NCBI GenBank assembly: GCA_903844135.1
Contig: CAIMSN010000106.1
Coordinates: 1 to 64,000, forward strand
Source of the DNA: an uncultured Rhodospirillales bacterium
GTDB taxonomy: Bacteria; Pseudomonadota; Alphaproteobacteria; Acetobacterales; Acetobacteraceae
Direction of reading: 5' to 3'
Length of the DNA stretch: 64,000 nt
Below, piece by piece: positions 28,263-36,935 of the stretch. The translations under genes and the position numbers were made by a program. The notes under the pieces are model-generated. The model did no database searches. It was not told the DNA's origin and saw nothing but the letters and a program-made list of their open reading frames with translations. The stretch's first letter is position 1. Every line of letters begins with the position of its first letter.

Positions 28263-29675
28263 ATGCGGGTCTTGAGGAGGGCATGCTATCTGGTTGGTCC
28301 CGTGCTGTGCATCGCGGCGAACGGGGGCGCGCCTGCCTCTACCGTCGAACAGCGCGCGACACAGGATGCGGCACCGATGCTGCAGGTCGCAACTGCCTCA
28401 GGCCCAGCGTCACAGGGTCCCGATGATGGTCCGGCGGTCGCCGCTGCGCTGCGAGCCGCGTCCGCCGGACAATTCATCTATGCACGCCCAGGCCGGCTCG
28501 TGGCGCGCGGGCAGGATGGCCTGGACTGCGGCGATCCCGGTAAGGGTCCGATCTGGATCGTTCCCGGCACGACCTACGACGGCGCCTATGTCGTCGACCA
28601 TCTTGGCTGCGACGAGCTGGTCACCTCACGCAATGGTGGTCTGGTGCTGGCAAGGGGGCCCAGAAATACCGCAAGCCAGCCAGCCAATCTGACAGTGACG
28701 GAAAGTTTCGATGCGACGACGTCCAATGGCGTCGCATTTTCCCCGGGCGGGCCGGGAGGTGTTGTCTCCAGCCTGCAGGTCAACAGCTTGGTGCCCACGC
28801 CGGCACCTGGATCAGGGGAATGGACCCGCCCCTTTGTCTGGGGACTTGGCTCGTATGTCTTCGATGGTGGTCGCGCCGCCCCGGACGGTGGTGGGGGTGC
28901 GCAGCATGTCGCGCTCACCGGTCAGCTCGAACGTTCAAGGCGAGACAACGGCGACACGCGGCAAAGCAATATCGGGTTCGGCCTCTATGGCCACGTCGGC
29001 AGTCCGAACGACGTGCCGACTGCGGTCGACGGTTCCCTGGTCGGCGCGGAGATCGACGTCGCTGTCCACAATCTCGATCCGGCCGGCGCCCGGGCCACGC
29101 TCACCCTCAATTGCGCGATCGACGGCCCCGGCAGCGGACCGCAATGCGGTCATGGCATCCTCTTCGGCGACGAGGATCACGGGGCAGGCGGCGCAAGGGC
29201 GTTCAATACGACGTTGATCGATGCAGTAGGCGCGAAATATCTGCGCGCGGCGCTTGATCTTTCCGGCGCGCAGCCGGTGGACAGCTTCGCCGAGACGGTC
29301 GCACCGCAGCCTGACGCCGCGACGCTTCAGCTGCAGCCACCGCTGTCGTTGATCGCGCCGGGTGAGACTGTTTCGGGGCCAGGCATCGCCGCTGGAAGTG
29401 TCGTTCTTGCCGCCGATCCGGTCAGCGGCCTGATAAGGCTGGATCATCCAGCCACCACGTTGCTCCGTGCGCGCCTTCGGTTCAGTAGCACCGGGCCGCT
29501 GATCGCGCTCGGGGACGGCCGAGGTATCCAAATGGATAATGGCGGCGTGTTCAGGGTGGTTTACGATCCCAATCACGGGCGAACCGAGATCACCGTCAAT
29601 GGCCTCGCCGCATTCGCGGTCGACATGAAAGGGCACGTGCACGTGCGCGCCCCGGTGATTGCCGATCTTCCCTGA
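28263..29675 (+). CDS. Secreted protein of unknown function in the polysaccharide locus
   Basis: Signal peptide-like start; SQGPDDGPAVAAALRAASAGQFIYARPG resembles the opening of pectate-lyase-like beta-helix or tailspike proteins. Confidence 0.6.
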   Translation: MRVLRRACYLVGPVLCIAANGGAPASTVEQRATQDAAPMLQVATASGPASQGPDDGPAVAAALRAASAGQFIYARPGRLVARGQDGLDCGDPGKGPIWIVPGTTYDGAYVVDHLGCDELVTSRNGGLVLARGPRNTASQPANLTVTESFDATTSNGVAFSPGGPGGVVSSLQVNSLVPTPAPGSGEWTRPFVWGLGSYVFDGGRAAPDGGGGAQHVALTGQLERSRRDNGDTRQSNIGFGLYGHVGSPNDVPTAVDGSLVGAEIDVAVHNLDPAGARATLTLNCAIDGPGSGPQCGHGILFGDEDHGAGGARAFNTTLIDAVGAKYLRAALDLSGAQPVDSFAETVAPQPDAATLQLQPPLSLIAPGETVSGPGIAAGSVVLAADPVSGLIRLDHPATTLLRARLRFSSTGPLIALGDGRGIQMDNGGVFRVVYDPNHGRTEITVNGLAAFAVDMKGHVHVRAPVIADLP

Positions 29676-29720
29676 CAAGATGCCTGCCGGGCTTGGCCGG
29701 TCTATCGAGGACAGCGCTCA

Positions 29721-30827
29721 ATGATGATCCCCGCCACGACGCTGGTGCGACAGAAATGGGACTTCGTCCGCCGCGGCGGCGAGAGGATCGGCACGCTCCA
29801 GTTCGCCGCAGACGGACGGGTCATCGGTCAGACTAGCCCCTTCGAACAGCATTGGTCTCTGACCCAGGATCAGCTCGTGCTGAGCGGGGATGGCGGACTA
29901 GCGACCACATGTTTTCATACCGCGATGCTTGCGCATGGGCGCTGGATGCTGCTCGGTGATTTCCTTCCGCTGGGGTGGCCAGACCATCACGAACTGCACG
30001 AGGGCGAGAGGGTCGAGGACTGGGAAAGCGTTCGTGACACGGTTCCCGAAATACTCTCGGTGTTCCACGAAGCTGTCCTGTTTCGCACCAGCAGCCGCGT
30101 CATCGCGGCACTGACCGGGCTTGGCATCTATTTTGGACGCAGCGTGAACCGATTTGCCGAGGGAGATGTGGTGTTTGTTCCCCGCGCCGGGCGGACTGAA
30201 CCCTATTGCAGCTATTCCATTGGCAACAGGATCGTCGAGATGGGCGCGTTTTCCTATACCGAGAGCCCGCTCCCAGACATGCGGATCGGCCGCTATTGCT
30301 CGATCGCCTCAGGTCTCGACGTCTTCAAGGATCGCCATCCGGTGGAATGGGCCACCTCATCATCGATCAGCTATGATTTCATTGCGCCAATCGGCTACCA
30401 GGCCTTCATCGCGGCACAGGAGCATTTCAACCAGGGACGGATGCCGCCGAGGCGGCCAGATACGCTCATGGCCCCGCCGCCGACCCTGGAGCACGACATC
30501 TGGATCGGGCAGAACGTCCAGCTCGCGCGTGGTATTACGATCGGCACCGGCTCCGTGATCGCCGCGGGAGCCGTGGTGACGCGGGACGTGCCGCCCTATT
30601 CGATCATGGGTGGGGTGCCAGCCCGCAAGATCAAACAGCGCTTCTCCGATCGCGTCGTCGAGCGGATGCTTGGGACGCGATGGTGGCGACACGGTCCCGA
30701 TCTGCTGCAGGCGGCCGACATCACCGATCCGGAGCGGTTCGTCGACACGGCGGACGCGTGGTCGGAGCGCGCTCCCTTCGAGCCACGCTTCATATGGGCC
30801 GAAGATCTGATCGCGAAGCTAGCTTAG
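29721..30827 (+). CDS. CatB-related O-acetyltransferase with N-terminal accessory domain
   Basis: RIGRYCSIASGLDVFKDRHPVEWATSSSISYDF, IWIGQNVQLARGITIGTGSVIAAGAVVTRDVPPYSIMGGVPARKIKQRF; extra ~95-aa N-terminal region. Confidence 0.88.
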   Translation: MMIPATTLVRQKWDFVRRGGERIGTLQFAADGRVIGQTSPFEQHWSLTQDQLVLSGDGGLATTCFHTAMLAHGRWMLLGDFLPLGWPDHHELHEGERVEDWESVRDTVPEILSVFHEAVLFRTSSRVIAALTGLGIYFGRSVNRFAEGDVVFVPRAGRTEPYCSYSIGNRIVEMGAFSYTESPLPDMRIGRYCSIASGLDVFKDRHPVEWATSSSISYDFIAPIGYQAFIAAQEHFNQGRMPPRRPDTLMAPPPTLEHDIWIGQNVQLARGITIGTGSVIAAGAVVTRDVPPYSIMGGVPARKIKQRFSDRVVERMLGTRWWRHGPDLLQAADITDPERFVDTADAWSERAPFEPRFIWAEDLIAKLA

Positions 30828-33800
30828 CGGCCAAACGACTGATCGGCCAAGTCTTTGCAAGACAATGCGTCAGTCGGTGCGTCAGACAAAGAGCCGAATT
30901 CACGCCTTAAACGCTCTATGGAAGAACTGTTACCATAGCTCAACTGTGCATCTTGAGGAATAATGGCGTCGTAATTGAAATTGACTATTGCATCGAGAAC
31001 GGCCAATGGATCAATTGGGAAGTCAATTACCACACCGTAAGACGCGGCCCGGACCCGTTCCGCTGGTGCCCCAATATCCGGTACCATTGGAACCAAGCCT
31101 GCATGTACGGCTTCGGATAGTGTATAGGAGAAGGTTTCTGGCCAGCAACTCGTGAAAAGGGCAATACGGCCGCCTACCTCGTCCAGTAGCCTAGAAAGTT
31201 TCGTCGGGTCATATCGACCGAGGATTTCAACGTTACCTAATTTGGTGAAACTTTCATCCATATCCGTATGGCCGACTATTGTGAACGTAAGCTGCTGATG
31301 GGTCAAACGTGCCTGAGAGGCGATTTCAAATAATTGCTTGGACCCTTTATGAGGCCCTATACCGCCGAGCACGATTACGTTGTCACTGTGCCCTGAACGC
31401 ACTTTCAGGCACCGCGAGATAACTGGCTCAGGGTGCGGGATAGTTGTGATCAAAGCTTCGGGAAACATGTCGGAAAAATAGCCTTCCGCACTTTTAGATG
31501 GCACGATTATTTTAGTAATTGCTCGGAAGAGGCGCGAGAATAACTCGCGATGGTCGGTTGTATTAAGCTCAGTGAGCATAGACGCTTCATGATCCTTACC
31601 GTATTCACGGCAGCGCTGACAGACGTCTGGCTGAGCCGCGCCACAAAAGCGTTGCGCCGCATCTATGAATGTGACCCGCGGGCAAGCGGCGTAAAAGTCA
31701 TGCCCGTAAAAGAAACTCTTTCGATGACCCATCCAGCGGGTCAGAGCCGATATAAAGAGTTCGGAATAACCTAAAAGCTGGTGTATTACAACAAGATCTA
31801 TCACAGCAGCATTCAGTAACAGTATCATAGATTCAGTGTCATCGGAGCTAAACACCGCGCGCAACAATGGATTTTCGGCTGTTAATGTAACCATGCCATT
31901 CTGGTCACACTTCATAGTTATGATATCGCGGTCTCCATAGCCGACAAGACTGGCTATATCTTTGCTGGCCTTGACAGTCCCGCCACCTAGCCAATTTTCT
32001 ACGATCAGCGCAAATTTCTGGTCGCGGTGGCGGCTGCGACGAAGTCTCGCTATATCAAGTGGCCAACGCCCAATACGCAAAGGGTCAGTCACTTCAAAAT
32101 CCATAATCGTCGGTGTATATTCCGGATACATCCCATTCAATGTCGCGAGATTCCGGCTAATGAGAACTTCCTTCTCAGAACCAAACGACACACTTTCTCT
32201 GTGCTCGACGAGTACACCTATCGCGGCAACATGGCGAAAGCCGAGATCTGAGGCTCGTAAACAAAGCTCGTTCTCCTCTCCATACCCACGGCCAAACATT
32301 TCATTAAGCGTCTTGAGTCGGTCGAGGACCTCACGCCGAACAAGCATACAAAACCCGTGGCCGGTGGGGACATCCACTGTTTGTTCAGCGTTAGACGATA
32401 GGGCTATTTCGGCAAGCTCGCGCCAACTGATATCCTCTAGGCATAGACGGCTTAAACTCGGATGCGGATACGAGAATATAGTGGCGTTATTCGATAACGC
32501 TGTGACCGTAGCTATGTCGTCTGCCATGTGCAGAATCTGACGCATCTGTTCGATCCCGCCAGAATGTATGAATGTATCTGAATTCAAAAGCAGAATGTCG
32601 TTGGCTTTGGCGTACTCCAGGCCTCGGTTGACCGATCCAACGAAGCCTAAATTAGATTCATTATTGAGCACAACGACGCGATCGCTTTCCCTGAAGCGGG
32701 TCAGCATGGTTTGCATGCCTGCCTCCGGCGGGCAGTCTCCAATCAGTATGACCGTGTCCAGCGGTCCATAATTAGCTAATACGCTTCGAATACAAGCATC
32801 GGTGATTTCTATACCTTTATATATCGGAATCAGAATAGTTATAGGTCGGCCTGGCTTGAGGCTGGCTGACGCCGCAAGTCCGGACGTCCAAGAAAAATCG
32901 GCTCCGTGCCTGCATTTAGCAAGGTAGTCGTGAATTACATTCTGCAGTAACCCAAGTTCAGCCTTTCCAAGTCGGCCTGTGTCGCTGTGCGTAAGCGCGG
33001 CTAGCCGCTTTCCTGCCAAGACGAACGCAGAACGAGGCCCAGCTATGAAGGGTCCATTCAATAGATCGGCATTAGTTGCGGCAAGTCTTATGGAGAACTC
33101 AGCTAACCTACCGACCGGACTGTGGCTTGGCTGGTATGTAAGGTGGAAGCCGCGGCGCCAATTGTCTGGATAGGTATCCTTGAGATCACCTCGATCGCGA
33201 TTACATGGAGCTAAACCAAGCTTTATATTGTCGCGCCAAATTTCAAGCTTAAGAGCTCTTGAAGGTGCCTCGGGAGAGAGGAACCATCCAGCACAGTGAT
33301 CAGGCGCAATAACATCAATGAATCCAACGACAGTTAGCCTACCGCGAGCTTGTGCGAAAACATGGTCGCCAACCATCGCCTCTAAGATCAGATCCTTGCG
33401 ATTGAAAAAACATTCAGGAAGAAGGACATCAAAACGATGGGGCTGAAAGCGAGGGTCTGAGTCAAACTCGCTCTTAAACGTCTTACCAATAACACTAGCG
33501 AGACCGTCTAAAGTCCTGATTGTAACTTCAATTGGTAAATCATTACCTCTGCGGCGGCACGCCCAGCCGATGACGCGATCCTCCAAAATCTCAATGTATC
33601 CATCAACAATATCAGTCCGCAAAAGAAGTGGGGAATTGGGTAATTCTATGCCGTCCGCGAGGATACGGAGGGACGAAATATCATCGCAATTATCAAGGGA
33701 AACTTTGAAGCCGAAATCTGTCCGTCCTAATCCGAGCGCCGCAAGGTCCTCACGTGCATGTTGAGCGCGGCCTCGGCCCACAACAACGCCCGCATCGCTT

Positions 33801-33901
33801 ACGATCTCAATGACGCATTCCGAACCGTCCTGGCCAGGCAACGCCCAACCATGCACGTAAAGGCCCACCAATCCGTCGACATGGCCAATCAAACCGTTCA
33901 C
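30824..33901 (-). CDS. Large glycosyltransferase: N-terminal beta-type repeats, GT2 and GT4-like domains
   Basis: GT2 PITILIPIYKGIEITDACIRSVL...LLNSDTFIHSGGIEQM; GT4-like VIVLGGIGPHKGSKQLFEIASQ...LFTSCWPETFSYTLSEAVHAGLVPMVPDIGAPAERV. Confidence 0.88.
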   Translation of the reverse strand: MNGLIGHVDGLVGLYVHGWALPGQDGSECVIEIVSDAGVVVGRGRAQHAREDLAALGLGRTDFGFKVSLDNCDDISSLRILADGIELPNSPLLLRTDIVDGYIEILEDRVIGWACRRRGNDLPIEVTIRTLDGLASVIGKTFKSEFDSDPRFQPHRFDVLLPECFFNRKDLILEAMVGDHVFAQARGRLTVVGFIDVIAPDHCAGWFLSPEAPSRALKLEIWRDNIKLGLAPCNRDRGDLKDTYPDNWRRGFHLTYQPSHSPVGRLAEFSIRLAATNADLLNGPFIAGPRSAFVLAGKRLAALTHSDTGRLGKAELGLLQNVIHDYLAKCRHGADFSWTSGLAASASLKPGRPITILIPIYKGIEITDACIRSVLANYGPLDTVILIGDCPPEAGMQTMLTRFRESDRVVVLNNESNLGFVGSVNRGLEYAKANDILLLNSDTFIHSGGIEQMRQILHMADDIATVTALSNNATIFSYPHPSLSRLCLEDISWRELAEIALSSNAEQTVDVPTGHGFCMLVRREVLDRLKTLNEMFGRGYGEENELCLRASDLGFRHVAAIGVLVEHRESVSFGSEKEVLISRNLATLNGMYPEYTPTIMDFEVTDPLRIGRWPLDIARLRRSRHRDQKFALIVENWLGGGTVKASKDIASLVGYGDRDIITMKCDQNGMVTLTAENPLLRAVFSSDDTESMILLLNAAVIDLVVIHQLLGYSELFISALTRWMGHRKSFFYGHDFYAACPRVTFIDAAQRFCGAAQPDVCQRCREYGKDHEASMLTELNTTDHRELFSRLFRAITKIIVPSKSAEGYFSDMFPEALITTIPHPEPVISRCLKVRSGHSDNVIVLGGIGPHKGSKQLFEIASQARLTHQQLTFTIVGHTDMDESFTKLGNVEILGRYDPTKLSRLLDEVGGRIALFTSCWPETFSYTLSEAVHAGLVPMVPDIGAPAERVRAASYGVVIDFPIDPLAVLDAIVNFNYDAIIPQDAQLSYGNSSSIERLRREFGSLSDAPTDALSCKDLADQSFGR

Positions 33902-34299
33902 AGCGTGGCCTCAGTTAGGCTCTGTTGGCGTGTTTTCGAAGCGCTTTGAGATCCCCCCATCAACGACCAACCGGCATGAGCGAGGCGACCTTCACGAAAA
34001 CCGTCGGCGCCAAAGTGGTGCGAGGCAGATGTAAAATATCTTCGAGCAACTGCCTCAGCCACATCGGGATATTCGGCCAAATACCATGCCTCATCGACTA
34101 TGATTTTTCTCGGAAACCGATCCTCGTAGTAGCCGCTGAGAACATAGTGCATTTTCGCAGACCCAATTTCCCCGGAACGTATTTTTGCGTCTACGTCAGG
34201 GTTGGCCGCGCGATAATATTTTTCGTCAAACTCCACGTTCCATAGAACGCTCTGGAGCACCTCCCTGAGTCGACTTTCTACCACCTCTATAACCCGCAT
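33898..34299 (-). CDS. Small protein with two YxxxNPDV / HYxxxGxxExR motifs
   Basis: FDEKYYRAANPDVDAKIRSGEIGSAKMHYVLSGYYEDRFP and DEAWYLAEYPDVAEAVARRYFTSASHHFGADGFREGR; stop overlaps the glycosyltransferase start; start codon uncertain. Confidence 0.65.
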   Translation of the reverse strand: MRVIEVVESRLREVLQSVLWNVEFDEKYYRAANPDVDAKIRSGEIGSAKMHYVLSGYYEDRFPRKIIVDEAWYLAEYPDVAEAVARRYFTSASHHFGADGFREGRLAHAGWSLMGGSQSASKTRQQSLTEATL

Positions 34300-34469
34300 A
34301 GAACCTGCCTGCTGGATGCCCCGCAGACAACCGAATGGCGCAATCATACGTGCCTCCAAACCTGGAGCCTGTTCCCAAGGGGGCCTGCCAGGCTGCTGCC
34401 TTCCATGCTCAAATTGATAGGACGAGCAGCAGAGGTGTTCCAGTCTCAAGATTTGTATATCGAGCACAT

Positions 34470-35580
34470 CTTAAGATTATCTGGGTGTCGGTTGAATCAT
34501 ATCAATCGTATAGTAGGTATCTGGCATCGGTCTGTAGCGTGTCGCAGCGTCCCGACGCCGGTCTGAGACTTACATGCTCCCATCGTCGATTTGCGGGGTC
34601 GTTTCATGGTACGGTATTGCCGGAATAGGGACAGCTTATGAAGCGCTATTCCCCAGATCACATCTCCCTGTTGGAATTCTATTTTGGAAGGTTCGCGAAG
34701 ACCACGGTTTTAGAGTTCTGGGCCTACATACAATCCATTGAAATGCCAGTTTTCGGCGACCATTTCGGCAATGGATCGTGCAAGCTCTCATCTACCTCAT
34801 CGGTGGGAAGGCGGACCATCCCCATCACCCAGCGAGTTGAATTATGGATCCTTTGTTGCGATGTTAGCTCCACGCAACAGGAAACACTACTGATTAGCAC
34901 GGAGTAAAGAAGCAGCGGTCTATTATGACTAGTTGATGCATCGTCTTCGACCCAGGTTTCGCGTCACGCGAAGTTGTGATCGGCAACTACTTAAACAAAA
35001 GCCTACGGCAATCAATATTCTGGTCAACGAGAATCAGACCATTCCCAACGAACGCCATTGCCTGAGCGGTTCAGGACCTTTTGGCCTTTAGCGTATGATA
35101 TTGGATGTTTGTCTTCTCTATTGTATTTTTAGATCTAAAATAACGGGATCACTGATATCGTCGGTTCCGGACGCGGTGCCGACGAAAGAAACAGATTGCT
35201 CCCCACTTTCGTTGAGTTTTCCATCGTTATCGATTAGTTTATAGACGTGACCGAGGCCGTCGGGCTATCCTATTTATGTAAAGGGACTCGGTGCTGTTAG
35301 CATAGGCAAGTAGCTAGGCTCTGAGGGTCGTTTCGTGAATGACGGACGCGTCACCGGCACTGAGGTGGGGGTCCTGTTGCCATTGCGCTACATAGCAATC
35401 TGATGACGCTCCAGGGATCGACGGCCAGGCCGGTTCGATTAGCGGCTGGTTTTGCTTCTGTGAAAGTGCATACGCGGTAACGCGTGGTCAAGCAGCGTCA
35501 CGAGATTGGTCGGGCTCGTGATAAGCCTTTCACATAAGGCGAAACAAGCAATCAAGAGCAGGGAAGAGAAAACGCGTGGT
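34470..35580. other. Lower-GC, poorly coding stretch after the polysaccharide locus
   Basis: Visible rise in A/T runs compared with flanks; only short weak ORFs, such as 34638..34907. Confidence 0.55.
35118..35264 (-). pseudogene. Possible C-terminal remnant of a surface/exported protein
   Basis: Minus strand reads PDGLGHVYKLIDNDGKLNESGEQSVSFVGTASGTDDISDPVILDLKIQ-stop with in-frame stops immediately upstream and no start. Confidence 0.35.
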
Positions 35581-35582
35581 TG

Positions 35583-36935
35583 TTACGATGTCGTATTCCG
35601 ACGTAAAAGCGTTAAATATGTAAAGCTCAGCACGGCGATGAACGGCAGCCCGTACACCAGCGTCAGCCGGAATGCGACGGTGAAGATCGTCGTCGCCAGG
35701 ATCGCCGCCATCAGCAGCAGCCCCAGGATGCTGGTCCAGGGATAGCCCCACATCGCGAACCGTCCGCGCACACCATGCCGTGCGGCACGGAAGCAGAGAT
35801 GGGTGACGAAGATCATGCCCCAGGTGAACATCGCGCCGAACATCGAGACGGCGATCATCACCGTGAAGGCGCGGTCCGGCGCCATGACGTAGACCATCGC
35901 CGCGAGACCGATCCCGAGGCTCGACAGCAGCAGCGCCGGCAGCGGCACGCCGTTGCGGTTGACGGCACCCAGCGCCGCCGGGGCATGGCCGGCCTGGGCG
36001 ATGCTGAACAGCATCCTGGTCGCGGCATAGATCTGGCTGTTCATCGCCGACAGGGCGGCGATCAGGATCACCAGGTTCATCACCGAGGCGGCGCCGGGCA
36101 CCAGGCTGGCCACCATCACCGTCACGAACGGGCTGGTCCCGGAGGCGGCCTCGGACCACGGCATCACCGCGAGCATGACCGCCAGCGTGGCCAGGTAGAA
36201 GAAGCCGAGCCGGCCGATGGTCGCCCGCAGCGCCCGGGCGATGGCGCGCTCCGGATCCTTCGCCTCGCCGGCGGCCACCGCGATGGTCTCGATGCCGAGA
36301 TAGCTGAAGATCGAGACCACGACCGCGACCCATACTCCGCCGGCGCCATGCGGGAAGAAGCCGCCGAACCGCGCGTAGTTGGCGATGCCGACCGCCGGGC
36401 CGGGCGGTGCGCGCAGCAGCGTCCAGATCCCCAGCACCAGGAAGGCGAGGATCGCCGCGATCTTGATCGACGAGAACGCGTATTCGACCCAGCCGAACAT
36501 CCTGACGCTGGCGGCGTTGATCGCCACCAGGGCGGACGAGAACCCCAGGATCCACCACCAGCCGGGCAGCGACGGCACCCAGTAGCGCATGTAGATCGTC
36601 ACCGCCGTCACCTCGGTGCCGACCGCCAGCACGTTGGCCGACCAGTAGGCGTATCGCACCAGGTAGCCGGCCAGACCGCCGACATAGTGCCCGGCCAGCC
36701 AGCCGAACGACCCGGTGCTGGGATGGACCACGGTCATTTCCGCCAGGCACCCCATCAGCAGGAGCGCGATCAGCCCGCCGATCGCGTAGCTGACGAGAAC
36801 CGCCGGCCCGGCCAGGCTGATGGCGAAGCCGCTGCCGAGGAACAGGCCGGTGCCGATCGCGCCGCCGATCGCGATCATCGAGAGCTGGCCGCTGCCGAGC
36901 CGGCGCTGTAGCGTCGGCCTCTCCACGCCGTTCAC
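35583..36935 (-). CDS. APC-superfamily amino acid permease
   Basis: LGSGQLSMIAIGGAIGTGLFLGSGFAISLAGPAVLVSYAIGG, ATRMLFSIAQAGHAPAALGAVNRNGVPLPALL; GTG start overlapping kynU. Confidence 0.92.
   Translation of the reverse strand: MNGVERPTLQRRLGSGQLSMIAIGGAIGTGLFLGSGFAISLAGPAVLVSYAIGGLIALLLMGCLAEMTVVHPSTGSFGWLAGHYVGGLAGYLVRYAYWSANVLAVGTEVTAVTIYMRYWVPSLPGWWWILGFSSALVAINAASVRMFGWVEYAFSSIKIAAILAFLVLGIWTLLRAPPGPAVGIANYARFGGFFPHGAGGVWVAVVVSIFSYLGIETIAVAAGEAKDPERAIARALRATIGRLGFFYLATLAVMLAVMPWSEAASGTSPFVTVMVASLVPGAASVMNLVILIAALSAMNSQIYAATRMLFSIAQAGHAPAALGAVNRNGVPLPALLLSSLGIGLAAMVYVMAPDRAFTVMIAVSMFGAMFTWGMIFVTHLCFRAARHGVRGRFAMWGYPWTSILGLLLMAAILATTIFTVAFRLTLVYGLPFIAVLSFTYLTLLRRNTTS

Noticed and set aside
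35281-35580. Possible transposase remnant next to the permease gene
   Set aside because: Short open stretches on both strands but no recognisable transposase motif or terminal inverted repeats
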